In this document: piece after piece, positions 6,590 to 12,348 of the stretch
Layout of the letters: every line of letters starts with the position of its first letter
Numbering within the stretch: the stretch's first letter is position 1
Source: Microbacterium sp.
Lineage (GTDB): Bacteria; Actinomycetota; Actinomycetes; Actinomycetales; Microbacteriaceae
Direction: 5' to 3'
DNA: 17,111 nt
Assembly: GCA_003524435.1 (NCBI GenBank)
Contig: DQHP01000152.1
Location: 1-17,111, forward strand
Position numbers and translations under genes: made by a program
Notes under the pieces: model-generated
Database searches by the model: none
What the model was told of the DNA's origin: nothing
The model's input: the letters and a program-made list of their open reading frames with translations, nothing else

Positions 6590-7348
6590 TCAGGCGTCGT
6601 TCTTGTTTTCTCCGTCGACGTCCGCGGCCGGAGCCTCAGCGGAAGCATCAGCCGGAGTGGGGTCTTCTGAAACCCGCTCGCCATAGCGCGGAGCCGGATC
6701 AGCGGGCCGCGGCGGGATCACATGCTCGCCGACGCGCTCAGGAGTAGCCTGCGCGGGAGAACTCGTCGCTGGCTCTGACGAACTGGTCGCAGGCGCGGCG
6801 GCAGGCTCTGTTCCCGGGGTGACACGCTCGCCATAGCGCGGTGGCTCATCCAGGTTCACCGGAGGACGTACGACCTCGGTGCGCTGCCCGGTGCCCAGCA
6901 CCTGGCGAGCTTTGGCCAGCGATGCGGCCTGCACGGTGATCTCGTAGTGGTCTGCGGCCACCTGCGTGATGCTCGCGAAGTCACGACGGCGACGGACGAG
7001 CGCGTAGGTAATCAGACTCAGAATCATTCCGAGCGCGACACCGATGAAGATGAAGCCGAGGAAAAGCTGCATAGGAACTTCGGGGTTACCGATCACCAAG
7101 ATCGCCGACAGGATGAGCCCGATCAGCACGCCGTTGATGGCTCCCTGCCTGGCCGCGGTCGCGTAGCCGAGCTTGCCTGTGATCCGCTCGATGGTGCGCA
7201 CGCTTTGCCCAACGATCGCGATGTCGCGCGCCGGGACTTCGCCCGCAATCAGCTTCGATACCGTCTTCTGCGCAGCGTCGTACTCACGCACCGACGCGAC
7301 GGTCTCGCCTACAGCGGTGGAATTAGCAGGACGGTTCAGCATGCTCAT
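6590..7348 (-). CDS. GSP17M-domain membrane protein with Pro/Ala-rich tail
   Basis: This 252-residue protein has an N-terminal general-stress-protein-17M-like domain (about 14-60), then two TM helices (about 69-86 and 94-117), a short domain to about 150, and a long Pro/Ala/Ser/Glu-rich tail that is probably disordered. Relatives are sometimes labelled 'magnesium transporter', which the sequence does not support: no transporter motif is present. The tail carries PRYGERV twice, at 170-176 and 220-226, and a related ERVGEHV at 204-210. The ATG at 7348 has AACAAT 6 nt upstream, a possible leaderless -10; a second ATG lies two codons in. It is co-transcribed with the hydrolase downstream and divergent, by 67 bp, from the MgtE-N/CBS gene. 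Its function is unknown. Confidence 0.78.
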   Translation of the reverse strand: MSMLNRPANSTAVGETVASVREYDAAQKTVSKLIAGEVPARDIAIVGQSVRTIERITGKLGYATAARQGAINGVLIGLILSAILVIGNPEVPMQLFLGFIFIGVALGMILSLITYALVRRRRDFASITQVAADHYEITVQAASLAKARQVLGTGQRTEVVRPPVNLDEPPRYGERVTPGTEPAAAPATSSSEPATSSPAQATPERVGEHVIPPRPADPAPRYGERVSEDPTPADASAEAPAADVDGENKNDA

Positions 7349-7354
7349 GAGCCC

Positions 7355-7360
7355 ATTGTT
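7355..7360 (-). promoter_or_regulatory. -10 candidate for GSP17M-like gene
   Basis: On the minus strand AACAAT ends 6 nt before the ATG at 7348. It matches a -10 box at four of six positions, including the key A and final T. Spacing agrees with the other leaderless starts in the window. Confidence 0.4.
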
Positions 7361-7403
7361 CCATGCACACCTCTCCGCAGGCCGCGTTCCGCCGCCCGCG
7401 GAC

Positions 7404-7409
7404 TACGCT
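7404..7409 (+). promoter_or_regulatory. -10 box for leaderless MgtE-N/CBS operon
   Basis: TACGCT ends 6 nt before the GTG at 7416, and the intervening bases hold at best a weak ribosome site. It would drive the operon 7416-10893 as a leaderless mRNA. Confidence 0.5.
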
Positions 7410-7415
7410 GGAAGC

Positions 7416-8684
7416 GTGAGCACACAACGGGTTTTCGTCGCGCGGCTAGCTGGCTGCGCCGTCTTCGACCCCGTCGGCGACCGGCTCGGCAAAGTCCGAG
7501 ATGTCGTCATCGTCTACCGAAGTACCGCGGCGCCGCGCGTGATTGGCCTCGTCATTGAGATTCCAGGTCGCCGCCAGGTGTTCATGTCGATCGGACGTGT
7601 CACCTCGATCCGCTCGGGACAGGTGCTCACGACTGGTCTGATTAATGTGCGGCGGTTCCAGCCGCGCCCCAGCGAAGTGCGGGTACTTGCAGAAATGCTC
7701 GGCCGTCGCGTCGAACTCACCGACGGCACCGGTGGCGCAGTGATTGAAGACGTCGCCATCGAGCCCAACCGCCTCGGCGAGTGGAATGTCAGCCAGCTCT
7801 TCCTGCGCAAACCCAAGACGAGTGCCTCACCGTTCGCCAAAGGCCCGACAACGTTTGCCACATGGAACGAGGTTGCGGAGAAACGCGCCCCCGGAGAATC
7901 GCAGTCAGCAGAGCAACTCGTCGCCACATACTCGGAGTTGCACGCCGCTGACCTTGCGACCACGCTGCTCGATCTTCCCGAGCGGCGCATGATCGAAGTG
8001 GCAGAAGAGCTGCCCAACGACCGCCTTGCCGATGCTCTGGAAGAAATGCCAGAGGACGATCAAGTGCGCATCCTTGAGAAACTCGGCGACGAACGCGCTG
8101 CCGACATCCTCGATCACATGGAGCCGGACGACGCAGCCGATCTCCTCGCACAACTGCCAGAGAGCCGTCTGGAAGAGCTTCTCGATCTGATGGAGCCCGA
8201 CGAAGCAGAGGACGTGCGCACCCTGCTGCGCTATGACCCGGACACCGCCGGTGGCCTCATGACCACCGAGCCGATCGTCCTCTCCGCCGACGCAACCGTC
8301 GCTGAGGCCCTCGCGCTGATCCGCCGCCACGAGCTTCACCCGGCATTGGCTGCGGCCGTCTTTGTTACCCTGCCGCCGTTTGAAACTCCCACCGGTCGCC
8401 TGCTGGGCGTCGTGCACTTCCAGCGGATGCTGCGCTACCCACCGCACGAACGTCTCGGCGCGATTGTGGACGAGACGATGGAGCCCGTCTCGGTCACCGC
8501 ATCTGCTGCCGAGGCTGCCCGACTGCTCGCCAGCTACGACCTCGTATCGCTGCCCGTAGTGGACGCCGCGGGCCGCCTCGTCGGGGTGGTCAGCATCGAT
8601 GACGTGCTCGATTATCTCCTACCGGATGACTGGCGCACGCAGGATGCCGAGACTGACGCGGCGACGCAGGGAGGTGCGCGATGA
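7416..8684 (+). CDS. Soluble PRC-barrel/MgtE-N/CBS protein lacking a channel domain
   Basis: This 422-residue cytoplasmic protein contains the regulatory part of the MgtE magnesium channel without the channel. Two PRC-barrel-like segments (about 5-80 and 82-135; FDPVGDRLGKVRDVV is typical) precede an MgtE N-terminal superhelical domain (about 165-275, with repeated EEMPEDDQ, HMEPDDAADLL and LMEPDEAED acidic helices). A pair of CBS domains follows (about 281-345 and 350-405, beginning LMTTEPIVL and ending VVSIDDVLDYLLP). Such domains in MgtE sense Mg2+ and adenine nucleotides. Full MgtE adds five TM helices after CBS; here the protein ends at once. The GTG at 7416 was chosen from the domain start and the upstream TACGCT box. 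The stop overlaps the DUF1003 start (ATGA), so the membrane partner may be supplied by the next gene. That partnership is inference. Confidence 0.88.
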   Translation: MSTQRVFVARLAGCAVFDPVGDRLGKVRDVVIVYRSTAAPRVIGLVIEIPGRRQVFMSIGRVTSIRSGQVLTTGLINVRRFQPRPSEVRVLAEMLGRRVELTDGTGGAVIEDVAIEPNRLGEWNVSQLFLRKPKTSASPFAKGPTTFATWNEVAEKRAPGESQSAEQLVATYSELHAADLATTLLDLPERRMIEVAEELPNDRLADALEEMPEDDQVRILEKLGDERAADILDHMEPDDAADLLAQLPESRLEELLDLMEPDEAEDVRTLLRYDPDTAGGLMTTEPIVLSADATVAEALALIRRHELHPALAAAVFVTLPPFETPTGRLLGVVHFQRMLRYPPHERLGAIVDETMEPVSVTASAAEAARLLASYDLVSLPVVDAAGRLVGVVSIDDVLDYLLPDDWRTQDAETDAATQGGAR

Positions 8685-9232
8685 TGGCCAAAGCTGACCG
8701 CGCCGGGCTCGATGCCCCTCTCGGCCGCGTTCGCGGCACTGCCCGTCAACGCCCGACAAACCGCGACCGCTTCGGCCGATTCACTGAGTGGGTGGCCCGC
8801 GCGATGGGCACACCCGCATTCCTGCTCATCCTCACACTGTTCTGTGTGGCATGGATTACCTGGAACACGCTGATGCCTGACTCAGTGCGCTTCGATGACG
8901 CCGCGCTCGGCTTCACCGCGCTCACGCTGATGCTGTCTTTGCAGGCGTCGTACGCCGCTCCCCTGATTCTCCTCGCCCAGAACCGTCAGGATGACCGCGA
9001 CCGCGTGCAGATCGAGCAGGACCGGCAGCGCTCGGAACGCAATCTTGCGGACACCGAGTACCTCGCCCGCGAGATCGTTGCGCTGCGTATGGCTCTCGAG
9101 GAGCGCAATGCACAGGCGATCACGCGCGACGTATTGCGCCAGGAGCTCAAATCCTTGCTGGCAGATCTTGACGACGACACCGCCGATGACGCGGCAACGG
9201 ATGCCCCGCAGCCCGGGAACCGCCGTACATGA
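8681..9232 (+). CDS. DUF1003 membrane protein
   Basis: This 183-residue protein has an arginine-rich cytoplasmic N-terminus (to about 40), two TM helices (about 45-62 and 76-98) and a charged, probably coiled-coil C-terminal region (about 100-165). The family signature is the second helix, LTLMLSLQASYAAPLILLAQNRQ split across 81-103, in which 'LSLQASYAAPLILLAQNR' is strongly conserved in DUF1003. The biochemical role of the family is unknown. An excellent ribosome site (GGAGG, 6-nt spacing) precedes the ATG at 8681; another ATG follows immediately. It overlaps the gene before it by 4 nt and the mrp gene after it by 4 nt, so all three are coupled. The CBS protein upstream is its most likely partner. 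Confidence 0.88.
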   Translation: MMAKADRAGLDAPLGRVRGTARQRPTNRDRFGRFTEWVARAMGTPAFLLILTLFCVAWITWNTLMPDSVRFDDAALGFTALTLMLSLQASYAAPLILLAQNRQDDRDRVQIEQDRQRSERNLADTEYLAREIVALRMALEERNAQAITRDVLRQELKSLLADLDDDTADDAATDAPQPGNRRT

Positions 9233-10347
9233 GCGTTGTTGAGCGCGTGCGTCAGGCTGTCGGCGGCGTCACCGATCCTGAGTTGCGCCAACCGATCGGT
9301 GACCTCGACATGGTGCGAGATATCTCCGTCGACGGAGATCATGCTCACGTCGGTATCGCGCTGACCATCGTCGGATGCCCCGCCGCAGACCGCATCGAGA
9401 ATGACGTGCGTCGTGCCGCGGCATCCGTCGAGGGAATCGCCGAGGTCACGATCGATCTGGGCGTGATGACCCCCGCGGAGCGGAAGGCTCTGACGGAGAA
9501 ACTCCGCGACGGTCGCCCCCTCCGGCAGATGCCGTTCGGCCCTGATTCTCTGACCAGGGTGATCCTTGTTTCCAGCGGTAAGGGCGGGGTCGGAAAATCC
9601 ACTGTCACGGCGAATCTTGCCGTCGCTCTCGCAGAGCAGGGGCTCGCGGTCGGCCTCGTTGACGCCGACGTGCACGGCTTTTCCATCCCCGGACTCCTCG
9701 GCATCCCCACCGGTACTCAGCCCACGCGCATCGATGACCTCATGCTTCCCCCCGTCGCGCATGGGGTGAAGACCATCTCGATCGGGATGTTCCTCCGCGA
9801 TGGCGAAGCCGCCGTCGCCTGGCGCGGCCCCATGCTGCATCGCACCGTGCAGCAATTCCTCACCGACGTATTCTTCGGCGACCTCGATGTGCTGCTGATC
9901 GATATGCCGCCCGGCACCGGTGACATCGCGATCTCCATCGGCCAACTCCTCCCCCACGCAGAAGTCCTCGTCGTCACGACGCCGCAGACCGCGGCATCGG
10001 ATGTCGCGATCCGCAGCGGTCTCGTTGCCCGCCAGACCGGGCAGCGTGTCATCGGCGTCGTCGAGAACATGGCGGCGTTCACCCTGCCAGATGGCACCGT
10101 CATCGACCTGTTCGGTGCGGGCGGTGGCCAAGAAGTCGCGACGGCCTTGTCGCAGCCGAACGATGATGTGCCGCTGCTCGCCTCAATCCCGCTCAGCCCT
10201 GCTCTGCGTATGGGCGGCGATTCGGGCGTGCCGGTGGTTTTGTCAGAGCCGACAAATGCTGCGTCGAAGGTGATCCGCAGCCTGGCCAATACCGTGGCGC
10301 ATCGCGGCCGAGGCCTCTCGGGCCGATCGCTGCCACTGTCGCTGTAA
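9229..10347 (+). CDS. mrp: Mrp/NBP35-type ATPase (iron-sulfur carrier family)
   Basis: This 372-residue P-loop ATPase belongs to the Mrp/ApbC group, which carries or inserts Fe-S clusters. The N-terminal MIP18/DUF59 domain (about 3-85) includes TDPELRQP and GCP at 49-51. The deviant Walker A SSGKGGVGKST is at 115-125 with K118 and K123. DADVHG at 145-150 and IDMPPGTGD at 224-232 complete the nucleotide site. The usual C-terminal CxxC that bridges a cluster across the dimer is absent: after VVENM at 277-281 the segment reads AAFTLPDGTVIDLFGAGGG. C50 is the only cysteine in the whole protein. The ATPase call is firm; the Fe-S carrier role is doubtful for this variant. The start overlaps the DUF1003 stop as ATGA. 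Confidence 0.92.
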   Translation: MSVVERVRQAVGGVTDPELRQPIGDLDMVRDISVDGDHAHVGIALTIVGCPAADRIENDVRRAAASVEGIAEVTIDLGVMTPAERKALTEKLRDGRPLRQMPFGPDSLTRVILVSSGKGGVGKSTVTANLAVALAEQGLAVGLVDADVHGFSIPGLLGIPTGTQPTRIDDLMLPPVAHGVKTISIGMFLRDGEAAVAWRGPMLHRTVQQFLTDVFFGDLDVLLIDMPPGTGDIAISIGQLLPHAEVLVVTTPQTAASDVAIRSGLVARQTGQRVIGVVENMAAFTLPDGTVIDLFGAGGGQEVATALSQPNDDVPLLASIPLSPALRMGGDSGVPVVLSEPTNAASKVIRSLANTVAHRGRGLSGRSLPLSL

Positions 10348-10389
10348 GTAATGGCGCTGAAGACGATGGCGCTGTGAAAGACTTCTGAC

Positions 10390-10893
10390 GTGGCCCACGA
10401 TGACAACGCTCATTCGATACTTATCGATTCAGACCTTCAGCGGGGCATGGTCACCGACGCAACACTATTTGCCGTGACCCGCCCGCTCGCCGTTATCGCG
10501 TACACCGCGTTAGTCGCCGCGCTGATCATCAACATCATCGTGCTGACCGTCGTCGGAGACAGCGTCGGTGAACGAGCTTCAACTCTGGCGTGGACGCCGC
10601 TTGCGATCGCGGCACTCATCGTCGCCTCGATGATGTTCACCCGCGCCTCAGTGCGGCGGGCCATCACGACTGCGATGCCGACGGGCACGCGAGTGCGGTT
10701 GCAGCTCGGCGATGAGAACATCCGTGTGATCTCGAAACGGGGCGTTTCCACCATGCCGTATTCGACGTTCAAGACGATGCGCGTGGGACGCCATGCCGCG
10801 CTACTTCTCCTTCGCGGTGGATCCGTTGTCACGGCGATTCCGCGCGCGTTACTCAGCGACGCCGACATCACCCGGATGCGCTCGAAGATCTAG
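10390..10893 (+). CDS. YcxB-like two-TM membrane protein
   Basis: This 167-residue protein has two N-terminal TM helices (about 33-55 and 66-84) followed by a beta-rich cytoplasmic domain of the YcxB-like type. Characteristic segments are VRLQLGDENIRVISKRGVS and YSTFKTMRVGRHAALLLL, ending with SVVTAIPRALLS. Its function is unknown. The start is a GTG at 10390, 42 nt after mrp; no other in-frame start fits better. The ribosome site is weak (GAAAG). A nine-codon-scale ATG...TGA reading frame lies in the gap upstream. It is probably the last gene of the operon that begins at 7416, and its stop is one base from the convergent tatB stop. Confidence 0.7.
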   Translation: MAHDDNAHSILIDSDLQRGMVTDATLFAVTRPLAVIAYTALVAALIINIIVLTVVGDSVGERASTLAWTPLAIAALIVASMMFTRASVRRAITTAMPTGTRVRLQLGDENIRVISKRGVSTMPYSTFKTMRVGRHAALLLLRGGSVVTAIPRALLSDADITRMRSKI

Positions 10894-10894
10894 C

Positions 10895-11281
10895 TCAGGT
10901 CGCTTCGGGGTCGAACGGCGGTGGCGACTGTCGAGTGAACTCGGGTCGGATAAGTGGTGTGCGCGGGGCGATCGGTTCTGTTGCGACAGATGCCGCAGCA
11001 GGAGCAGCTGCGGCGGCCGCCGGACTGTCGTCCATCAGTGCGTCCCGAATAATGCGGCGCGGATCGTACTGACGCGGGTCGAGCTTACGCCAGTCCACAT
11101 CGTCGATCTCTGGTCCGACCTCATCACGCAATTTGCTCTTCGTGTCGCGTACGTAATCGCCTGCTTTTTTCACGAAGCCGGCGAACTTCTCAGCGACCTT
11201 AGGAAGGCGCTCAGGACCGATGATGACAGCAGCGATCACACCGATCAGCAACAGCTTCTCAAAGGTGAGCCCGAAATCCAT
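10895..11281 (-). CDS. tatB: Sec-independent (twin-arginine) translocase subunit TatB
   Basis: TatB is the receptor subunit that, with TatC, binds twin-arginine signal peptides of folded exported proteins. The 128-residue protein starts MDFGLTFEKLLLIG with a single short N-terminal TM helix (about 6-20), the GPERLP hinge, and a lysine-rich amphipathic helix (about 24-55), then an acidic and Pro/Ala-rich tail. This is the TatA/B layout; the length and the long tail favour TatB over TatA. An ATG two codons upstream (11287) is in frame, but the TAGCCT box at 11288-11293 abuts it directly, while it stands exactly 6 nt from the ATG at 11281. The shorter start is therefore preferred. It is divergent from the methyltransferase gene; tatA and tatC are not in the window. 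Confidence 0.9.
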   Translation of the reverse strand: MDFGLTFEKLLLIGVIAAVIIGPERLPKVAEKFAGFVKKAGDYVRDTKSKLRDEVGPEIDDVDWRKLDPRQYDPRRIIRDALMDDSPAAAAAAPAAASVATEPIAPRTPLIRPEFTRQSPPPFDPEAT

Positions 11282-11287
11282 GTACAT

Positions 11288-11293
11288 AGGCTA
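11288..11293 (-). promoter_or_regulatory. -10 box for leaderless tatB
   Basis: On the minus strand TAGCCT lies 6 nt before the tatB ATG at 11281. It rules against the in-frame ATG at 11287, which would directly abut the -10 box. Confidence 0.5.
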
Positions 11294-11330
11294 CCCGCCG
11301 CGCCTGCCCTCTTCGGACACTCTGTGCGAA

Positions 11331-11336
11331 TACTCT
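11331..11336 (+). promoter_or_regulatory. -10 candidate for the methyltransferase gene
   Basis: TACTCT would give a start near 11343 and a leader of about 26 nt carrying the GGGAG ribosome site (11357-11361). No convincing -35 is seen. Confidence 0.35.
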
Positions 11337-11368
11337 AGGAGAAGCAGCATTTTCACGGGAGCAGGGTC

Positions 11369-12004
11369 ATGAGCGAGCACGACGCGAACGCACGTTATAT
11401 CCGCGAGGCCATCATCGAGCCCGCCGCCATCGCTCGCGCACGCGCACATGCGGTAGAGCTTGGCGCGGCGCCGGTGAGTGCCGCCATCGGTGCGCAGTTG
11501 GCGGTCTTTTCAGCCGCGACGAACGCCAAATCCATCGTCGAGATCGGCACAGGGGCAGGTGTCTCGGGTCTCTGGCTGATGCGCGGTGCTCCTCAGGCCA
11601 TACTCACGTCCATTGACAACGAGCCCGAGCACCTCGTTGCGGCACGGCGCAGCTTCAGCGAGGCGAAGATTCCCTCGACGAAGGCACGCTTCATCACCGG
11701 TCGAGCCTCCGACGTGCTGCCGCGGATGAACGAAGCATCGTATGACATCGTTCTCGTCGACGCCGACCCCGAGAACGTCATCGAGTACTTCGAGCACGGC
11801 CTCCGGCTAGTGCGCACGGGGGGCATCGTGCTCGTACCCCGTGTTCTCAACGGCGGCAAAGTTGCTGATCCGGTCCAGCGCGACGCCGTAACGACTGCGT
11901 ACCGCTCGCTCATACAAGAAACCCAAGAGTCCCCTGCCGTTCTCGCGGCGCTATCCACAGTGAACGAAGGACTGCTTCAGCTCGTCAGCCTCAACACAGA
12001 CTGA
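11369..12004 (+). CDS. O-methyltransferase (class I SAM-dependent, family 3)
   Basis: This 211-residue protein belongs to the COMT-like 'O-methyltransferase family 3'. The SAM-binding glycine loop VEIGTGAGVSG is clear near residues 57-67, followed by the acidic residue in SIDNEPEH and the VLVDADPEN motif (D131, D133). In metal-dependent members the strand after GG reads D-N (as in VLDNVLW); here it reads LVPRVLNGGKV, with P157-R158 in the D-N positions. That suggests loss of one metal ligand and possibly a different or absent activity. It is cytoplasmic. The ribosome site is GGGAG with 7-nt spacing. It sits next to tatB, as related genes do in other actinobacteria. Its stop codon lies inside an 18-bp tandem duplication. 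Confidence 0.85.
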   Translation: MSEHDANARYIREAIIEPAAIARARAHAVELGAAPVSAAIGAQLAVFSAATNAKSIVEIGTGAGVSGLWLMRGAPQAILTSIDNEPEHLVAARRSFSEAKIPSTKARFITGRASDVLPRMNEASYDIVLVDADPENVIEYFEHGLRLVRTGGIVLVPRVLNGGKVADPVQRDAVTTAYRSLIQETQESPAVLAALSTVNEGLLQLVSLNTD

Positions 12005-12022
12005 AGCCTCAACACAGACTGA
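11987..12022. repeat. 18-bp perfect tandem duplication over a stop codon
   Basis: AGCCTCAACACAGACTGA occurs twice in direct succession (11987-12004 and 12005-12022). The first copy encodes the last five residues (SLNTD) and stop of the methyltransferase. The second repeats them in frame after the stop. Confidence 0.95.
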
Positions 12023-12032
12023 CAGCGACGGA

Positions 12033-12070
12033 AAAAGGGGCGGGAGATCCGAAGATCTTCCGCCCCTTTT
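12033..12070. terminator. Bidirectional intrinsic terminator
   Basis: AAAAGGGGCGGGAGATC (12033-12049) pairs with GATCTTCCGCCCCTTTT (12054-12070) around a CGAA tetraloop: 17 pairs with one G-T. An A-run at one foot and a T-run at the other make it work in both directions. It lies between the convergent methyltransferase and DUF3117 genes. Confidence 0.93.
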
Positions 12071-12088
12071 CTCTGCGAGTGTCAGTGC

Positions 12089-12256
12089 TCAGGCTACGAC
12101 GCCTGCGAGCACGTCGTGCAATTCTTTCGCTTCTGCATCGTTCACGGAGACGACCAGTCGGCCGCCGCCTTCAAGCGGAACGCGCACAATGATCAGTCGC
12201 CCCTCCTTAACGGCCTCCATGGGTCCGTCTCCGGTCCTTGGCTTCATCGCTGCCAT
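12089..12256 (-). CDS. DUF3117 family protein (55 aa)
   Basis: This tiny 55-residue protein, MAAMKPRTGDGPMEAVKEG at the N-terminus and ending in DVLAGVVA, matches DUF3117, a very conserved actinobacterial family of fixed length and unknown function. The pattern is a short basic start, two beta strands (LIIVRVPLEGGGRLVVSV) and a final helix (AEAKELHDVLAG). The frame is open further upstream, but an excellent ribosome site (AAGGAG, 6-nt spacing) precedes the ATG at 12256, and the length equals the family's. A TAAACT box (12289-12294) suggests its own promoter. It ends 18 bp from the shared bidirectional terminator. Confidence 0.92.
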   Translation of the reverse strand: MAAMKPRTGDGPMEAVKEGRLIIVRVPLEGGGRLVVSVNDAEAKELHDVLAGVVA

Positions 12257-12288
12257 CGTGGCTCCTTTTCCCTCGGTGGTATCCATCA

Positions 12289-12294
12289 AGTTTA
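12289..12294 (-). promoter_or_regulatory. -10 candidate for DUF3117
   Basis: On the minus strand TAAACT would start transcription near 12282, giving a leader of about 26 nt that contains the AAGGAG ribosome site. No -35 is obvious in the GC-rich sequence upstream. Confidence 0.4.
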
Positions 12295-12348
12295 TCGGTA
12301 TCATTCGGCCGGCGCGCGCGTGGCGAAGAACAGCGTATGAATTCGCCA

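Noticed and set aside
7173..7415. Longer N-terminus for the MgtE-N/CBS protein from the open frame upstream
   Set aside because: It would overlap the divergent GSP17M-like gene; the PRC domain begins right after the GTG at 7416, which also has a spaced -10 box.
8986..10131. 381-codon open frame on the minus strand opposite DUF1003 and mrp
   Set aside because: It is the GC-rich third-position shadow of two clear genes; the translation is charged and low in hydrophobic structure, shows no family and has no promoter or ribosome site.
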